Assembly: GCA_003497505.1 (NCBI GenBank)
Contig: DNNV01000035.1
Location: 1 to 6,034 of the forward strand
Direction of reading: 5' to 3'
DNA from: Clostridiales bacterium
GTDB taxonomy: Bacteria; Bacillota; Clostridia; Tissierellales; Sedimentibacteraceae
DNA length: 6,034 bases
Below are positions 5,804 through 6,034 of the stretch, piece by piece; position 1 is the first letter of the stretch; the number at the start of each line of letters is the position of its first letter. The notes under the pieces are model-generated. The model saw only the letters and a list, made by a program, of their open reading frames with translations. It was not told where the DNA came from and did not search any database. The position numbers and the translations under genes are program-made.

Positions 5804-6034
5804 ATGAGCAGATTGATTATTAAGAACGCTTCCGAGCTTGTCACCTGCAAGGGAGGACCAAAGCACGGAAAGAATATGTCTGAAATAGGAAAGATACATG
5901 ACGGATGTGTCGTTGTTGAGGGCGGAATAATAACAGATGTGGGTACCACAGATGAAGTGCTTTTAAAATATAGCACAGATGATTGCAAGGTCATAGATGC
6001 GTCAGGCAGAGCGGTGCTCCCCGGATTTATAGAC
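5804..6034 (+). CDS. hutI: Imidazolonepropionase, N-terminal 77 codons, cut by the window end
   Basis: Reading from the ATG gives an open frame to the last base. It begins MSRLIIKNASELVTCKGG, continues with SEIGKIHDG and VVVEGGIITDVG, and ends at AVLPGFID. This is the N-terminal beta-sandwich of an amidohydrolase, up to the point where the metal-binding H-x-H normally follows. VTCKGGPKxGxxM and EIGxIxDG are typical of HutI, which hydrolyses 4-imidazolone-5-propionate to N-formimino-L-glutamate, the step between its two upstream neighbours. AGGAGG (5793-5798) overlaps the ftcD stop and sits 5 nt before the ATG. About four fifths of the usual length of roughly 400-420 residues, including all metal ligands, lie beyond the window, so integrity cannot be judged. 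The context makes any other amidohydrolase unlikely. Confidence 0.93.
   Translation, partial: MSRLIIKNASELVTCKGGPKHGKNMSEIGKIHDGCVVVEGGIITDVGTTDEVLLKYSTDDCKVIDASGRAVLPGFID

Noticed and set aside
5710..5994. Minus-strand open frame of 94 codons opposite ftcD and hutI
   Set aside because: It is antisense to conserved coding sequence and its product is low-complexity without family motifs.

Overview
The window looks like chromosome from an anaerobic, low-GC Firmicute of the Clostridia/Tissierellia type. This rests on AT-rich intergenic DNA, strong GGAGG-type ribosome binding sites, long-form urocanase and a single-domain glutamate formimidoyltransferase, all common in amino-acid-fermenting clostridia. 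The genus is not determined; an organism like Sedimentibacter is a guess from general resemblance.

The right half (about 2740-6034, + strand) is the start of a histidine utilisation (hut) operon. It has hutU (urocanate hydratase, 2869-4893), ftcD (glutamate formimidoyltransferase, 4903-5793) and the first 77 codons of hutI (imidazolonepropionase, 5804 to the window end). The spacers are only 9 and 10 nt, and each stop codon overlaps or abuts the next ribosome binding site. Together the three enzymes take urocanate to imidazolonepropionate, then N-formimino-L-glutamate, then glutamate plus 5-formimino-tetrahydrofolate. Histidine ammonia-lyase (hutH) and formimino-THF cyclodeaminase (fchA) are not in the window and may lie downstream.

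The left half (1-2494, - strand) holds two separately terminated genes. One (806-2494) encodes a 562-residue SARP/BTAD-type transcriptional activator with a C-terminal TPR array and starts divergently from the hut operon. The other (24-590) encodes a 188-residue protein with the His and Cys motifs of a permuted NlpC/P60 (YiiX/C92-like) hydrolase. Both genes end in a perfect inverted repeat that contains the stop codon.

The 374-nt divergent intergenic region (2495-2868) is the most informative non-coding part. It contains a near-consensus sigma-70 promoter for the regulator, a compact block of hairpins that looks like a dispersed intergenic repeat, a leftward terminator-like hairpin, and an imperfect inverted repeat. 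Just upstream of hutU, four consecutive 11-bp units end 9 bp before a TATAAT box that has no recognisable -35. That geometry is what is known for SARP-family activator sites. The main hypothesis from this window is therefore that the divergent BTAD-TPR protein directly activates the hut operon.
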